Source: Actinomycetota bacterium
GTDB taxonomy: Bacteria; Actinomycetota; Acidimicrobiia; Acidimicrobiales; Ilumatobacteraceae
Assembly (NCBI GenBank): GCA_026393585.1
Contig: JAPKZV010000119.1
Location: 1-33,506, forward strand
Direction of reading: 5' to 3'
DNA length: 33,506 bases
The position numbers were made by a program, and so were the translations under genes. The stretch's first letter is position 1. Each line of letters starts with the position of its first letter. A model generated the notes under the pieces. The model was not told the DNA's origin, ran no database searches, and saw nothing but the letters and a program-made list of their open reading frames with translations. This document shows positions 23,692 to 31,912 of the stretch, piece after piece.

Positions 23692-24279
23692 TTAGCGCAT
23701 AATGACTGCGTCGTCACCCCATGGGGTGACTTCACCGTCGGCACGGAAACGATCGGGGAGTTCTTCCACCATGTCCCATGTTGCCGACAGACGACCAACA
23801 CCAACACACATCGCAACATTCAAACCGAGTTCAACAATTTGTGGCTCGGTGAAGTGTTCGCGCAACTTATCGTAGAAAGCGTCGTCAATTGCAAGGTGAT
23901 TGGTGGCGAAAAGTTCACCGTAGCGAATAGCTATTTTTTCAGCTTCGCTGAGGCCATCTGCTTCCATTGGCTTTTCAAGCGAGCACACCAAATCTTCAGT
24001 GATGCCATCTTTCAATGCGTCGGTGTAACGAATGGCCATGCAACTGCGGCACTGGTTGTGAAATGCAATGCGCAAACGAACGAGTTCGATAAGGCGCTCT
24101 GGCAACGTGCGGTTCACTTTCAATGAACCAGCAAATGCAGAAAGACCTTTTGCCATTTCGGGGCAGTGGCCAAAGATGCGTGTGAGGCCGAGCTCGAGGG
24201 GTGTCTTATCGTCGGCGCGTGACATGCGACGAAGATCGGGGTCTAACTGGTCAACGGTGAGTTTTGTAATGCGCGACAT
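23692..24279 (-). CDS. AhpD-like carboxymuconolactone decarboxylase family protein
   Basis: A 195-aa all-helical protein of the CMD/AhpD family. The redox CxxC is in FHNQCRSCMAIRYTDAL near residues 73-89, and RLIELVRLRIAF precedes it, as in AhpD-like peroxidase-related proteins. NVAMCVGVGRLSATWDM is near the C-terminus. It may reduce peroxides, or simply be a CMD-fold protein of unknown substrate. The ATG has TAGGGT ending 6 nt upstream, and no Shine-Dalgarno is visible. It lies between the hydrolase and mgsA genes on the same strand. Confidence 0.85.
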   Translation of the reverse strand: MSRITKLTVDQLDPDLRRMSRADDKTPLELGLTRIFGHCPEMAKGLSAFAGSLKVNRTLPERLIELVRLRIAFHNQCRSCMAIRYTDALKDGITEDLVCSLEKPMEADGLSEAEKIAIRYGELFATNHLAIDDAFYDKLREHFTEPQIVELGLNVAMCVGVGRLSATWDMVEELPDRFRADGEVTPWGDDAVIMR

Positions 24280-24285
24280 AAAGTA

Positions 24286-24291
24286 ACCCTA
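24286..24291 (-). promoter_or_regulatory. Candidate leaderless -10 box of the AhpD-like gene
   Basis: TAGGGT ends 6 nt before ATG 24279, inside a 43-bp gap. Confidence 0.5.
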
Positions 24292-24322
24292 GAAGATTTT
24301 TGAGGGCTGCAGAACAGTCGAA

Positions 24323-25255
24323 CTACATGTGGGCAGAGAGAAAAACCTTGATTTCCTCTATTTGCTCGGAAAGGGTGGTGCGCCAAGTGGTTTCAAAACC
24401 CGTGGGGGAATCGGCGGCAATAGATTTCAAGTAGTCGAGCACAAGTTGGGGCACACCCTCGACGCCTGGTGCAAGCTCTATATATAAGGCAAAGTCGCTA
24501 CAGGCTTGGTGGCCGCCGTACGGCAAGTTCAGGCGGCGGTGAGGCAGCGAGCTCTTGCTGAGAATCTCCCACGCAGGTTCGGCATCAGTTGCTGGCGAGG
24601 TGGTGATGTCGCCGAGGCCAACGAGTAAGAGAACAGGTACGGGCACGGCAGCAATGAGTTCGGCAGGAAGAATTCGAGTGTAAGCCTGCGCACCAATGGC
24701 TGCCTTGAATCGCTTCTCTGCAGGCACGCCGTGAATTCCAGTTGTTGCAATGAGTGCAGTGAGACCACCGTAACTGTGCCCACCAATGAACATGTTGTTC
24801 GCGTCGACAATGGAGGCAAGGCCAGACATGAGTTCGCTACGTGCTCCTATTGCACAATCGGCAATAAAACTGACATCGCCCAAACGCTGTTTGTCGTTGG
24901 TTTCATCATCAACATTTTGACCCGTCATCCAATCGGTGAGCGTGTCGCCAGGGTGATCGCTTGATACCACCACAAAACCTGATGCAGCAATGGCCTCGCA
25001 GAGTTGGCTGTAGTTAAAGCGCAACCCCGTACGACCATGTGACCACACCAGCAGAGGAAATTTCCCTGACGCAAGTGGAGCATTTTCAAATGCAGTTGCT
25101 GAAGGAAAAGAAACACCCGGAAGCAGTTCGTAACGCGTGACAGCATCTTCTGGTTTGGTGTGAGCGGGGTACCAAACATCAACACCAAGCATGCGGTTGT
25201 TGCGCTTCTCATCAATGACGAGAGTGCTGGTGTGCCCTACTTGATGTTCGGTCAT
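24323..25255 (-). CDS. Alpha/beta hydrolase, PAF-acetylhydrolase/dienelactone-hydrolase-like
   Basis: From ATG 25255 this is a 310-aa hydrolase. An oxyanion-hole strand FPLLVWSHGRTGLR, the GFVVVSSDHPGDT segment and the nucleophile elbow GGHSYGG (Ser) are clear. An Asp likely follows at LLVGLGD, and a His in PYGGHQACSD. The layout resembles PAF-acetylhydrolase-like esterases; the substrate is unknown. The track ORF begins 31 codons earlier but overlaps the AIM24 gene. ATG 25255 follows the AIM24 stop by a single base (TGA-A-ATG), so the two form an operon. No signal peptide is seen from this start. Confidence 0.85.
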   Translation of the reverse strand: MTEHQVGHTSTLVIDEKRNNRMLGVDVWYPAHTKPEDAVTRYELLPGVSFPSATAFENAPLASGKFPLLVWSHGRTGLRFNYSQLCEAIAASGFVVVSSDHPGDTLTDWMTGQNVDDETNDKQRLGDVSFIADCAIGARSELMSGLASIVDANNMFIGGHSYGGLTALIATTGIHGVPAEKRFKAAIGAQAYTRILPAELIAAVPVPVLLLVGLGDITTSPATDAEPAWEILSKSSLPHRRLNLPYGGHQACSDFALYIELAPGVEGVPQLVLDYLKSIAADSPTGFETTWRTTLSEQIEEIKVFLSAHM

Positions 25256-25256
25256 T

Positions 25257-25940
25257 TCAGTTTGTGCCGTGTGAATGCGCTGCTGAAGCGAATCGGCCAA
25301 ACCAATTGGGGTTGCGTGTTTGGGTGTACACCTCGCCTGGTCCTTCAAAATGGAACACCAAACCTTCGCCAGACTTGATGGTATTCATCCAGCCAGTAGC
25401 TGCTTTGTGAAGCGACATTGTTACCGATGCCTGTACCGCAACCATGTGGCCACTGTCGATAACAATTTTTTCACCAGCAGCAAGAGTGACAACTTCAATT
25501 GCTCCATACGCACCTGCAAGTAAAATGCCGTCGCCACTTACATGAACGAGGAATGCACCTTCACCACCAAAGAGAGACTTCATGCCTCCCCATTTCGTGT
25601 CGAGTAAGAGGCCCATTGAGGAAGCGATCCAAGATGATTGCGACAAAATCCAAGGCGACGTTGCTGTTGATTGCAAAATGACGGAGTCGCCGGGGAGACC
25701 CATAGCTACATCGACGAATCCACCATTAGGGCCTGCTGTAGCTGTGGTTTGGAAAAATGATTCTCCACCGAGGGCGGAACGCTTGAGTGCTTTTAAGAAG
25801 CCACCCTCCATTTTTCCTTCCACCACCATGTCGGGCGACATGGCGACCATGGCTCCGGACTCTAAGCGCATCTGCTCATTGGGTTGCAGGGTGGCGCGGG
25901 CGGTGGAAAAGGCGGGCTGGTGGCGAATCTGAAGTTCCAT
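25257..25940 (-). CDS. AIM24 family (TIGR00266-like) protein
   Basis: From ATG 25940 this is a 227-aa protein of the AIM24/DUF124 family, which has a tandem beta-sandwich fold. Signature stretches are LQPNEQMRLESGAMVAMSPD, KRSALGGESFF, LQSTATSPWIL and GEGAFLVHVSGDG; it ends near the glycine-rich linker FEGPGEVYTQTRNP. The family lacks a defined biochemical activity. The extra 29 residues of the track ORF run into the divergent SDR and are rejected. TACAGT ends 6 nt before this ATG. It is followed one base later by the hydrolase gene. Confidence 0.85.
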   Translation of the reverse strand: MELQIRHQPAFSTARATLQPNEQMRLESGAMVAMSPDMVVEGKMEGGFLKALKRSALGGESFFQTTATAGPNGGFVDVAMGLPGDSVILQSTATSPWILSQSSWIASSMGLLLDTKWGGMKSLFGGEGAFLVHVSGDGILLAGAYGAIEVVTLAAGEKIVIDSGHMVAVQASVTMSLHKAATGWMNTIKSGEGLVFHFEGPGEVYTQTRNPNWFGRFASAAHSHGTN

Positions 25941-25946
25941 TACTTC

Positions 25947-25956
25947 ACTGTAATGT
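25947..25956. promoter_or_regulatory. Overlapping bidirectional leaderless promoter
   Basis: TAATGT (25951-25956, plus) ends 6 nt before the SDR ATG at 25963. TACAGT (25952-25947, minus) ends 6 nt before the AIM24 ATG at 25940. The two hexamers share two bases, and the whole gap between starts is 22 bp. Confidence 0.6.
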
Positions 25957-25962
25957 TTCACC

Positions 25963-26700
25963 ATGTCGGAATTCCAAGGAAAAGTCGTAATTGTTACCGG
26001 TTCATCAAGCGGAATTGGTGAGTCCATTGCTCGGCGTTTAGCCGATCTTGGCGCAACCGTTGTGGTGAATTCATCTTCATCGGTTGAGGCTGGGGAGGCA
26101 GTGGCGAAATCGCTGCCAAACGGGGCAATTTATGTCCGTGCCGATATTTCGAAAAAAGACGAAGCTCTCAACTTGCTTGAGCAAACAATCAAGACATTCG
26201 GCAAGTTAGACATTCTGGTGAACAATGCCGGCTGGACTACTCCGGTTCCTCATCACGACCTCGATGCGCTCACCGACGAGATCTTTTTGAAAACCTTTGA
26301 AGTGAATGTTTATGGCACTTGGTATCTCAGCAAAGCAGCTATTCCTTATTTGAAGCAGAGTGAAGATGGAAACATCGTCAACATCACTTCAATTGCCGGA
26401 GTGCGCCAAGTGGGAAGTTCGATGGCGTATTCCATGACCAAGGCTGCGTTGAATCAAATGACAAAGCTCATGGCAAAGAGTTGCTGGCCCGTGCGCATTA
26501 ACGCAGTTGCACCCGGCCTCATTGAAACACCTTGGACCGCCGACTGGGATGCCATGCACACCAACGTTGCAAAGTCTGCTCCGTTAAAGAGGTCGGGAAC
26601 ACCAGATGATTGCACTGAAGCAACGCTTGGACTGTTGCGCACCAAATATGCGACAGGGCAAATTTTTGTTGTTGACGGTGGCTTAACGTTGATGTCGTAG
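25963..26700 (+). CDS. Short-chain dehydrogenase/reductase (classical SDR)
   Basis: A 245-aa Rossmann-fold oxidoreductase, FabG-like. The cofactor motif VTGSSSGIGESIA, the DILVNNAG block and the catalytic Ser/Tyr/Lys set (NITSIAGV, YSMTK) are present. The C-terminal pattern VNSSSSVEAGEAV after the second strand could favour NADP. VDGGLTLMS is the usual end. It probably acts on a 3-oxoacyl or alcohol substrate, not identifiable here. It starts at ATG 25963 without a Shine-Dalgarno but with TAATGT 6 nt upstream. Its stop lies two bases from the end of the convergent amidohydrolase. Confidence 0.92.
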   Translation: MSEFQGKVVIVTGSSSGIGESIARRLADLGATVVVNSSSSVEAGEAVAKSLPNGAIYVRADISKKDEALNLLEQTIKTFGKLDILVNNAGWTTPVPHHDLDALTDEIFLKTFEVNVYGTWYLSKAAIPYLKQSEDGNIVNITSIAGVRQVGSSMAYSMTKAALNQMTKLMAKSCWPVRINAVAPGLIETPWTADWDAMHTNVAKSAPLKRSGTPDDCTEATLGLLRTKYATGQIFVVDGGLTLMS

Positions 26701-26702
26701 TT

Positions 26703-28451
26703 TTAGCTACGTACGAGTCGACCAGGGCGAGCACCTGTGTCGGCATCGTTCAATCGAGTAACAACACCATTCACCAACGTTGCTGCGTAACCAGTTGATG
26801 GTTGCAAAATACGCGAACCCCCGGCAGGAAGGTCTTTGCGAACAAACGGAGCTTGAATAGTGAGCTTGTCGAGGTTGATGACATTTACGTCGGCACGCTT
26901 GCCCACTTCCAAGGAACCACGGTCGCTGAGGCCATAGAGGTCGGCATTGTTCTTCGTGAGTTTGCGCACCGTTGACTCGAGTGGCAAGCGCTCACCACGG
27001 CTGCGGTCGCGTACCCAATGGGTGAGGTGGAACGTAGGCATGGAGCAGTCGCAAATGAAACTCACATGAGCACCTGCATCGGAAAGGCCCGTGATGGTGT
27101 CGGGGTGCAGCAACATTTCACGACTTGCGTCGAGGTCTCCCTTGGCAAAGTTTGAACCAAATATTGCGTAGAAAGCTGTTCCATCGTTTTCTAACAACAA
27201 GTCGTACATGAGCGACTCTGGAGAAACGCCGAGCACCTTTGCACGACCTACTACTGATTCTTCGCGCAATGGTTCGTAGTTAATAGGAAATGTCAATGGG
27301 AACGTGGCATTTAGAGCACGTGCATATAAGCCCACTACTGCCTGCATGGAGCCCGCATTTTCCGACGGCACACTGCGGTCGTTGATGATTGCTTCTTTCA
27401 TTGCAGGGTCGCGCATTGCCTTCACACGCTCGGGCAATGGCAAGTGTGCAACTTCACGCAAGTACGTGCCTTTACGCATAAACATGTGATACGTACCCAA
27501 GCTGGTCATGACCGTTACTGCACGCGGTGCAACTTGTGGCCTCAGCTGTGCGCCGTTTGCGTTTTCAGCCGACACGGCATTGAGCACATCGCGCCAGTGG
27601 TCGATATCTTCTGCAATTTGCACCGTAGTGAATGTGATGGGGCGGCCGCTCTTGCGTGAGACATCGGCAAGCATCATTACTTCTTCTACTGGCTTTGCTT
27701 TTTCGCCACCGAGTGCTTCAAGTGCGCCAACGGTGCCGGCGGGAATTGCTTCGAAAACACCCTTGCCCATTGCGTTGGCAATAGCAACGAGTTCTTCTTC
27801 TGCAGCAAAAGTTCCTGGTACTGGTGAACCCGATAGCGAGCGGTGACCAATAGTACGTGAAGTGGAAAAGCCAAGAGCACCTGCGTCCATGGCTTCTTTG
27901 GTGAGTTGAGCCATCTCGGCAATTTCTGCTGGTGTTGCATCTTCATTATCGGTACCGCGTTCACCCATGACATAAAAACGCAGCGCACCGTGTGCAATTT
28001 GTGTTCCTACGTCAATGCTGAACTTGCGTGTATCGAGAAAATCTAAGTACTCGGGAAATGACTCCCATGCTCCCCAGGGCATTCCTTCGACAAGCGCACT
28101 GCCAGGAATATCTTCAACACCTTCCATGATGTCGATGAGTGGTGCTTCTGAGCCAGGGCGCACCGGAGCAAACCCCACTCCGCAGTTGCCCATCACCAAA
28201 GTGGTGACACCATTTGTTGCCGATGGTTCAAGATCTTCATCCCAGGTCACTTGACCGTCGTAGTGCGTGTGCACATCGACCCAGCCTGGCGTCACAATAT
28301 GGCCAGAGGCATTAATAACCTGTTTGGCTTCTTCAGAAATACTCGGAGCAATGTGGGTAATGACCCCCTCATTGATTGCGATATCGGCAACGAAGGCGTC
28401 TGCCCCAGTGCCATCAACGATTGTTCCCCCACGAATCACGATGTCATGCAT
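26703..28451 (-). CDS. N-acyl-D-amino-acid deacylase-type amidohydrolase
   Basis: A 582-aa amidohydrolase-superfamily enzyme. The N-terminus MHDIVIRGGTIVDGTGAD is the usual beta-sandwich start. WVDVHTHYDGQVTWD gives the metal HxH, and GNCGVGFAPVRPG is a hallmark of D-aminoacylase-like members. A His-Asp segment GLSDAGAHVSF near the C-terminal third would hold the catalytic Asp. Members remove acyl groups from D-amino acids or hydrolyse related amides. It may belong with the acyl-CoA ligase cluster upstream. TAATCT ends 6 nt before the ATG, inside a 17-bp gap, so it can be transcribed independently. Confidence 0.88.
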   Translation of the reverse strand: MHDIVIRGGTIVDGTGADAFVADIAINEGVITHIAPSISEEAKQVINASGHIVTPGWVDVHTHYDGQVTWDEDLEPSATNGVTTLVMGNCGVGFAPVRPGSEAPLIDIMEGVEDIPGSALVEGMPWGAWESFPEYLDFLDTRKFSIDVGTQIAHGALRFYVMGERGTDNEDATPAEIAEMAQLTKEAMDAGALGFSTSRTIGHRSLSGSPVPGTFAAEEELVAIANAMGKGVFEAIPAGTVGALEALGGEKAKPVEEVMMLADVSRKSGRPITFTTVQIAEDIDHWRDVLNAVSAENANGAQLRPQVAPRAVTVMTSLGTYHMFMRKGTYLREVAHLPLPERVKAMRDPAMKEAIINDRSVPSENAGSMQAVVGLYARALNATFPLTFPINYEPLREESVVGRAKVLGVSPESLMYDLLLENDGTAFYAIFGSNFAKGDLDASREMLLHPDTITGLSDAGAHVSFICDCSMPTFHLTHWVRDRSRGERLPLESTVRKLTKNNADLYGLSDRGSLEVGKRADVNVINLDKLTIQAPFVRKDLPAGGSRILQPSTGYAATLVNGVVTRLNDADTGARPGRLVRS

Positions 28452-28457
28452 TCGTTC

Positions 28458-28463
28458 AGATTA
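28458..28463 (-). promoter_or_regulatory. Candidate leaderless -10 box of the amidohydrolase
   Basis: TAATCT ends 6 nt before ATG 28451, in a 17-bp gap after the preceding stop. Any -35 would lie within the upstream gene. Confidence 0.5.
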
Positions 28464-28468
28464 CCAAC

Positions 28469-29515
28469 TTATTGTTGAACCACATTCGCCCCAGCCACAA
28501 GTGGAAGGTCAAGAAATGTGCGTACCCCTGCCGGGGCATTGACAACTGCAGGAATTGCATGAAAAGCGCGCATCGCCGTTCCCACTAACCCGTTGGTGGT
28601 CCACTTGTCAGCTTCGAAATGTAAACGCGGGGTTCCCTCAATAGTGCAGACCCACGCAGGGCTTTGCCACTGCGGCGCCACACTTTTGTGCACCTTATAT
28701 ATGGCTTCTAAACGAATGACATCTCGCCCATAGGCGACACCACACCATTCCCAACGCTGGGCAGCAACGGTTCCTTGTGGAACGAGGCCAGCGGCAATGG
28801 TGAGATCTTCTTTTGCTAATTCAATTTCTGACTGAACGGTGAGTTCATCGAGTTCGAGGCCTAAGCCATCAGCCATCATCAAGACGCTTTCTTCAAAAAG
28901 TCCACTGAGCCATTTGCGATACCGAGCAGTGTGTTCCTCATATGCATCGGGCGTGAGAGAAAAACCCATGACATCAAAAATAATTTGCGGTGATGCATAG
29001 AAAGAAAAGTCGGAATGTTCGCGCACCAAGACAGACTTAATGCTTTGCGAATGCGATGTGAAAATAAGTGGAACAAGTTCGGCCATGAAGCCAGGATTCA
29101 CCCCAGTGCCATGCAGCGATACTCCTCCAACGGCACATGCATCTTCTAGCTCACGCAGAACATCGGCGCCATACGCCTTGGGGTAGACGTAGCCAACAGT
29201 GGTAATTACATTTTTTCCACTACGCAACAGTGCACAAATATCTTTGGTGTCTTTCGTTGGGTCTTCGTTTACTTGTGCACCAGAAAGAGGCATGTGTAAA
29301 ACAACATCTGCTTTCAATTTTAAAATTTCGCTGGTGTCACTTGTTGCTTTCACGCCACAAGCAGGTAGCCCAACAAAGTCTGCAGCATCGACACCTACTT
29401 TGCTGGGGGACGAAACGTAACACCCCACCAGTTCGTAGTTGCTGTGTTCAAGTACCGATCGCAAAGCGGCTTGTCCGACATTTCCCGTTCCCCATTGAAT
29501 GACTGAGATGCTCAT
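28469..29515 (-). CDS. Dihydrodipicolinate-reductase-like NAD(P)-dependent oxidoreductase
   Basis: A 348-aa protein. The N-terminus SVIQWGTGNVGQAALRSVL is a Rossmann motif of the DapB-N-like group, which includes 2,4-diaminopentanoate dehydrogenase. LKADVVLHMPLSGAQ, KNVITTVGYVYP and GTGVNPGFMAELVPL follow as in those proteins. It is not lysine-pathway DapB, being too long and lacking the DapB lysine-substrate signature. In Actinobacteria such genes often sit in lipid or terpenoid catabolic clusters, which fits the acyl-CoA ligase nearby. TATCTT ends 6 nt before its ATG. Confidence 0.83.
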   Translation of the reverse strand: MSISVIQWGTGNVGQAALRSVLEHSNYELVGCYVSSPSKVGVDAADFVGLPACGVKATSDTSEILKLKADVVLHMPLSGAQVNEDPTKDTKDICALLRSGKNVITTVGYVYPKAYGADVLRELEDACAVGGVSLHGTGVNPGFMAELVPLIFTSHSQSIKSVLVREHSDFSFYASPQIIFDVMGFSLTPDAYEEHTARYRKWLSGLFEESVLMMADGLGLELDELTVQSEIELAKEDLTIAAGLVPQGTVAAQRWEWCGVAYGRDVIRLEAIYKVHKSVAPQWQSPAWVCTIEGTPRLHFEADKWTTNGLVGTAMRAFHAIPAVVNAPAGVRTFLDLPLVAGANVVQQ

Positions 29516-29521
29516 ACCCCA

Positions 29522-29527
29522 AAGATA
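29522..29527 (-). promoter_or_regulatory. Candidate leaderless -10 box of the DapB-like gene
   Basis: TATCTT ends 6 nt before ATG 29515, in the 30-bp gap after the aldose-epimerase-like stop. Confidence 0.5.
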
Positions 29528-29545
29528 CTGCAGTGAGAAATGGGC

Positions 29546-30349
29546 TCAGATAGACGGGCCGAGGCGAATTATAAATTCAGCGCGAACAGCTTGGTTTGGT
29601 TGAACAACGTCGAGAAAGTTGTCGGAGATGAGGTTGAAGGCATTCGGTGGCCCGGTTTGGGGCTCAATGCAGGTGGTGTGCGCGAGTTCGTCGTAGACCA
29701 CCCAATACTCGGCGGTACTCGTGAGAGAGATAGCAACATCATTGATAACGAGTGTGGGTTCAGCAATGACGTCTGTAAAACAGTCATCCCAAGTGCCATC
29801 TGTGGGCGTAACCATGCGGCCCGTCACTATGTCATCAACATCTTTTTCAAACATAGAACCAAAAGCAAAATGCGTAGAGTCTGGTTTCTTCCAGCATGGG
29901 TGCCATCCGAGTTGATACGGAAATGCTTCAAGGGAATGAATTGTTAAAACACATTTCACTTCCTCAGGTGTGACATGAACGCTGTGTTCACAAGCACCAG
30001 CAAAGGGCCACAGTGCATGGGAGCCATCATCGAGTGCGATGCTCATGGTCACATGAGTATCGCTGTGTTCTATGATCTCCCATGGCCTGGTAACAACAGT
30101 TCCATGAATGGCGTGTTGACCGTAGTTCTGCAACGTGGAGTAACGATTCTCGTTCCAAGAAAAAGTGCCATGAGCAAGTCGCCCCGCAAAAGGAGCCATT
30201 GGGTAGCAACCCCAAGTGAGGGGAGTATTCGCAGGTTCTTTGTGTGTTCGACCAATGAGAAGTTCCTGGTTGTTATAAAAAATTTGTGCGATGCGCCCGC
30301 CATCTGTGGGCGCAACCTCAGCACATATTTTGCCGGCCCGAAGAAGCAC
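29546..30349 (-). CDS. Aldose-1-epimerase-like (galactose mutarotase fold) protein
   Basis: I place the start at GTG 30349, overlapping the acyl-CoA ligase stop (TAGTG). This gives 267 aa instead of the 305 of the track, whose first 38 codons run inside the ligase gene. The fold is shown by EVAPTDGGRIAQIFYNNQEL, YPMAPFAGRLAHG (the substrate Arg), YGQHAIHGTV (the conserved His), YQLGWHPCWKK (a second His) and EPQTGPPNAFN (the Glu of the catalytic site). It may interconvert sugar anomers. Its position, coupled to an acyl-CoA ligase, is unusual for a sugar enzyme. Confidence 0.85.
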   Translation of the reverse strand: MLLRAGKICAEVAPTDGGRIAQIFYNNQELLIGRTHKEPANTPLTWGCYPMAPFAGRLAHGTFSWNENRYSTLQNYGQHAIHGTVVTRPWEIIEHSDTHVTMSIALDDGSHALWPFAGACEHSVHVTPEEVKCVLTIHSLEAFPYQLGWHPCWKKPDSTHFAFGSMFEKDVDDIVTGRMVTPTDGTWDDCFTDVIAEPTLVINDVAISLTSTAEYWVVYDELAHTTCIEPQTGPPNAFNLISDNFLDVVQPNQAVRAEFIIRLGPSI

Positions 30350-31884
30350 TAGTTCACTTTGCGTTGCAGGTTTGCCCAATACGGCTCTCGCAGTTTGAAC
30401 TTCTGCAGTTTGCCGGTTGCCGTACGGGCAAGTTCTGTACGGAACTCCACACGCTTGGGGCACTTGTACCCAGCGAGTTTAGTTTTCACGTAGGCAATGA
30501 GCGCATCTTCCGTCAGCGAAGAGTTGGGCGCCTTCACAACAAGTGCCATTACTAACTCGCCCCATTTTTCATCGGGCACGCCAATGACCGCTACTTCGGC
30601 AACTTCGGGGTGTGAGAACACAGCATCTTCTACTTCAATAGAGCTCACGTTTTCTCCACCAGAAATGATGACGTCTTTTTTACGATCGGAAATGGTGAGA
30701 TATGCACTCTCGTTCATTGTGCCGCCATCACCTGTGTGAAACCATCCGTCAACAATTGCTTTGCTCGTCTCTTCAGGCTGCTCCCAATAGCCAGCCATCA
30801 CAATGCTGCTGCGTGCAAGAACTTCACCTTCATCATCAAGTCGCAGCTCTACACCTAATGCAGGTGCACCAGCTGCCCCCAAGTTGACAGCGCGTTCATG
30901 TGGTGTGAGCACATCCCACTCACTACGACCGCGATTCATCGTGAGGAGAGGTGCAGTTTCGGTGAGCCCATAAATTTGTATGAACTCCCACCCGAGTTCA
31001 GTTTCAATACGTTCAATGGTGCGTGTTGGAGGTGGGGCGCCGGCCACAACAATACGTACGCGCCCGCGACCTGGAATTTCCCCTGGCCATGTTGCTGCTG
31101 CATCGAGAATCATGTTTGCTACTGCAGGTGCACCACACAACATGGTGATGCCGTATTGGTCGATGCGCCTCAGAATTTCTGCGCCATCTACTTTGCGCAA
31201 AATAACGTGCTCGCCACCCATTGCAGTGACCGCATAAACCATGCCCCAGCCATTGCAGTGAAACTGCGGAAGTGTGTGCAAGTAAATGTCGCGATCATTC
31301 ACACCAAGTTGCCAACCAAATGTTGCGGAATTGACCCACAAGTTGCGATGCGTGAGTTGAACACCCTTCGGGCGCGCGGTGGTGCCGCTGGTGTAGTTCA
31401 CCGTTGCCGTGGCATCTTCGTCGGGTACCCAAGTTTTTGGTTCAACACCATATTTATACAAGATGCTGTCTGACTCTTCGCCAATCACAAAGCGGTGCTT
31501 GGCGGTCACCGACTTCAATGATTCATCGAGCTCGGGGTCAACAATCAAAACATCGGCACCACTGTGCTCCACGATGTACTGCACTTCTTCGGCCACTAAG
31601 CGAAAGTTCACTGGTACAAGCACCCGTCCGAAACCACTCACGCCAAAAAACGAGGTATATAAACGTGCTGAGTTGTGGCTCACCATGGCCACACGAGCAC
31701 CCTGCGGAATACCTAACGCGTCGAGCCCGGCCGCTTGTGCGCGAGCACGCTCTGCGACTTCTTTGTACGTCAGAGAGCCCCAAGAAGTAGCTGGTTGATC
31801 GGGTTCATCGGTAATTGCTGTGCGGTTTCCGTATACAAGCTCTGCACGGCGTAGATGATCGACAATCGTGAGTGGGACTTTCAT
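30349..31884 (-). CDS. Acyl-CoA ligase (fatty-acid-CoA ligase, FadD-like)
   Basis: From ATG 31884 this is a 511-aa member of the ANL adenylate-forming superfamily, activating a carboxylate to its CoA thioester via acyl-AMP. The P-loop YTSGTTARPKGVQLTH, the A5 motif YGLTETAP, GWFHTGDGG and DRKKDVIISGGENVSSIEVE are present. The final A10 lysine is in RTATGKLQKFKLR. The size and the ISGGEN form are typical of medium- to long-chain or aromatic acid ligases. The track's 38 extra N-terminal residues overlap the TetR gene and are rejected. TACACT ends 6 nt before the ATG. Confidence 0.93.
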   Translation of the reverse strand: MKVPLTIVDHLRRAELVYGNRTAITDEPDQPATSWGSLTYKEVAERARAQAAGLDALGIPQGARVAMVSHNSARLYTSFFGVSGFGRVLVPVNFRLVAEEVQYIVEHSGADVLIVDPELDESLKSVTAKHRFVIGEESDSILYKYGVEPKTWVPDEDATATVNYTSGTTARPKGVQLTHRNLWVNSATFGWQLGVNDRDIYLHTLPQFHCNGWGMVYAVTAMGGEHVILRKVDGAEILRRIDQYGITMLCGAPAVANMILDAAATWPGEIPGRGRVRIVVAGAPPPTRTIERIETELGWEFIQIYGLTETAPLLTMNRGRSEWDVLTPHERAVNLGAAGAPALGVELRLDDEGEVLARSSIVMAGYWEQPEETSKAIVDGWFHTGDGGTMNESAYLTISDRKKDVIISGGENVSSIEVEDAVFSHPEVAEVAVIGVPDEKWGELVMALVVKAPNSSLTEDALIAYVKTKLAGYKCPKRVEFRTELARTATGKLQKFKLREPYWANLQRKVN

Positions 31885-31890
31885 AGAGAA

Positions 31891-31896
31891 AGTGTA
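31891..31896 (-). promoter_or_regulatory. Candidate leaderless -10 box of the acyl-CoA ligase
   Basis: TACACT ends 6 nt before ATG 31884, in the 28-bp gap after the TetR stop. It decides the start 38 codons inside the track ORF. Confidence 0.55.
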
Positions 31897-31912
31897 GGCA
31901 TATAGAAGGTGT

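Noticed and set aside
30898-31473. 191-aa plus-strand ORF
   Set aside because: It is antisense to the acyl-CoA ligase, Cys/His/Asn-rich and without a recognisable motif.
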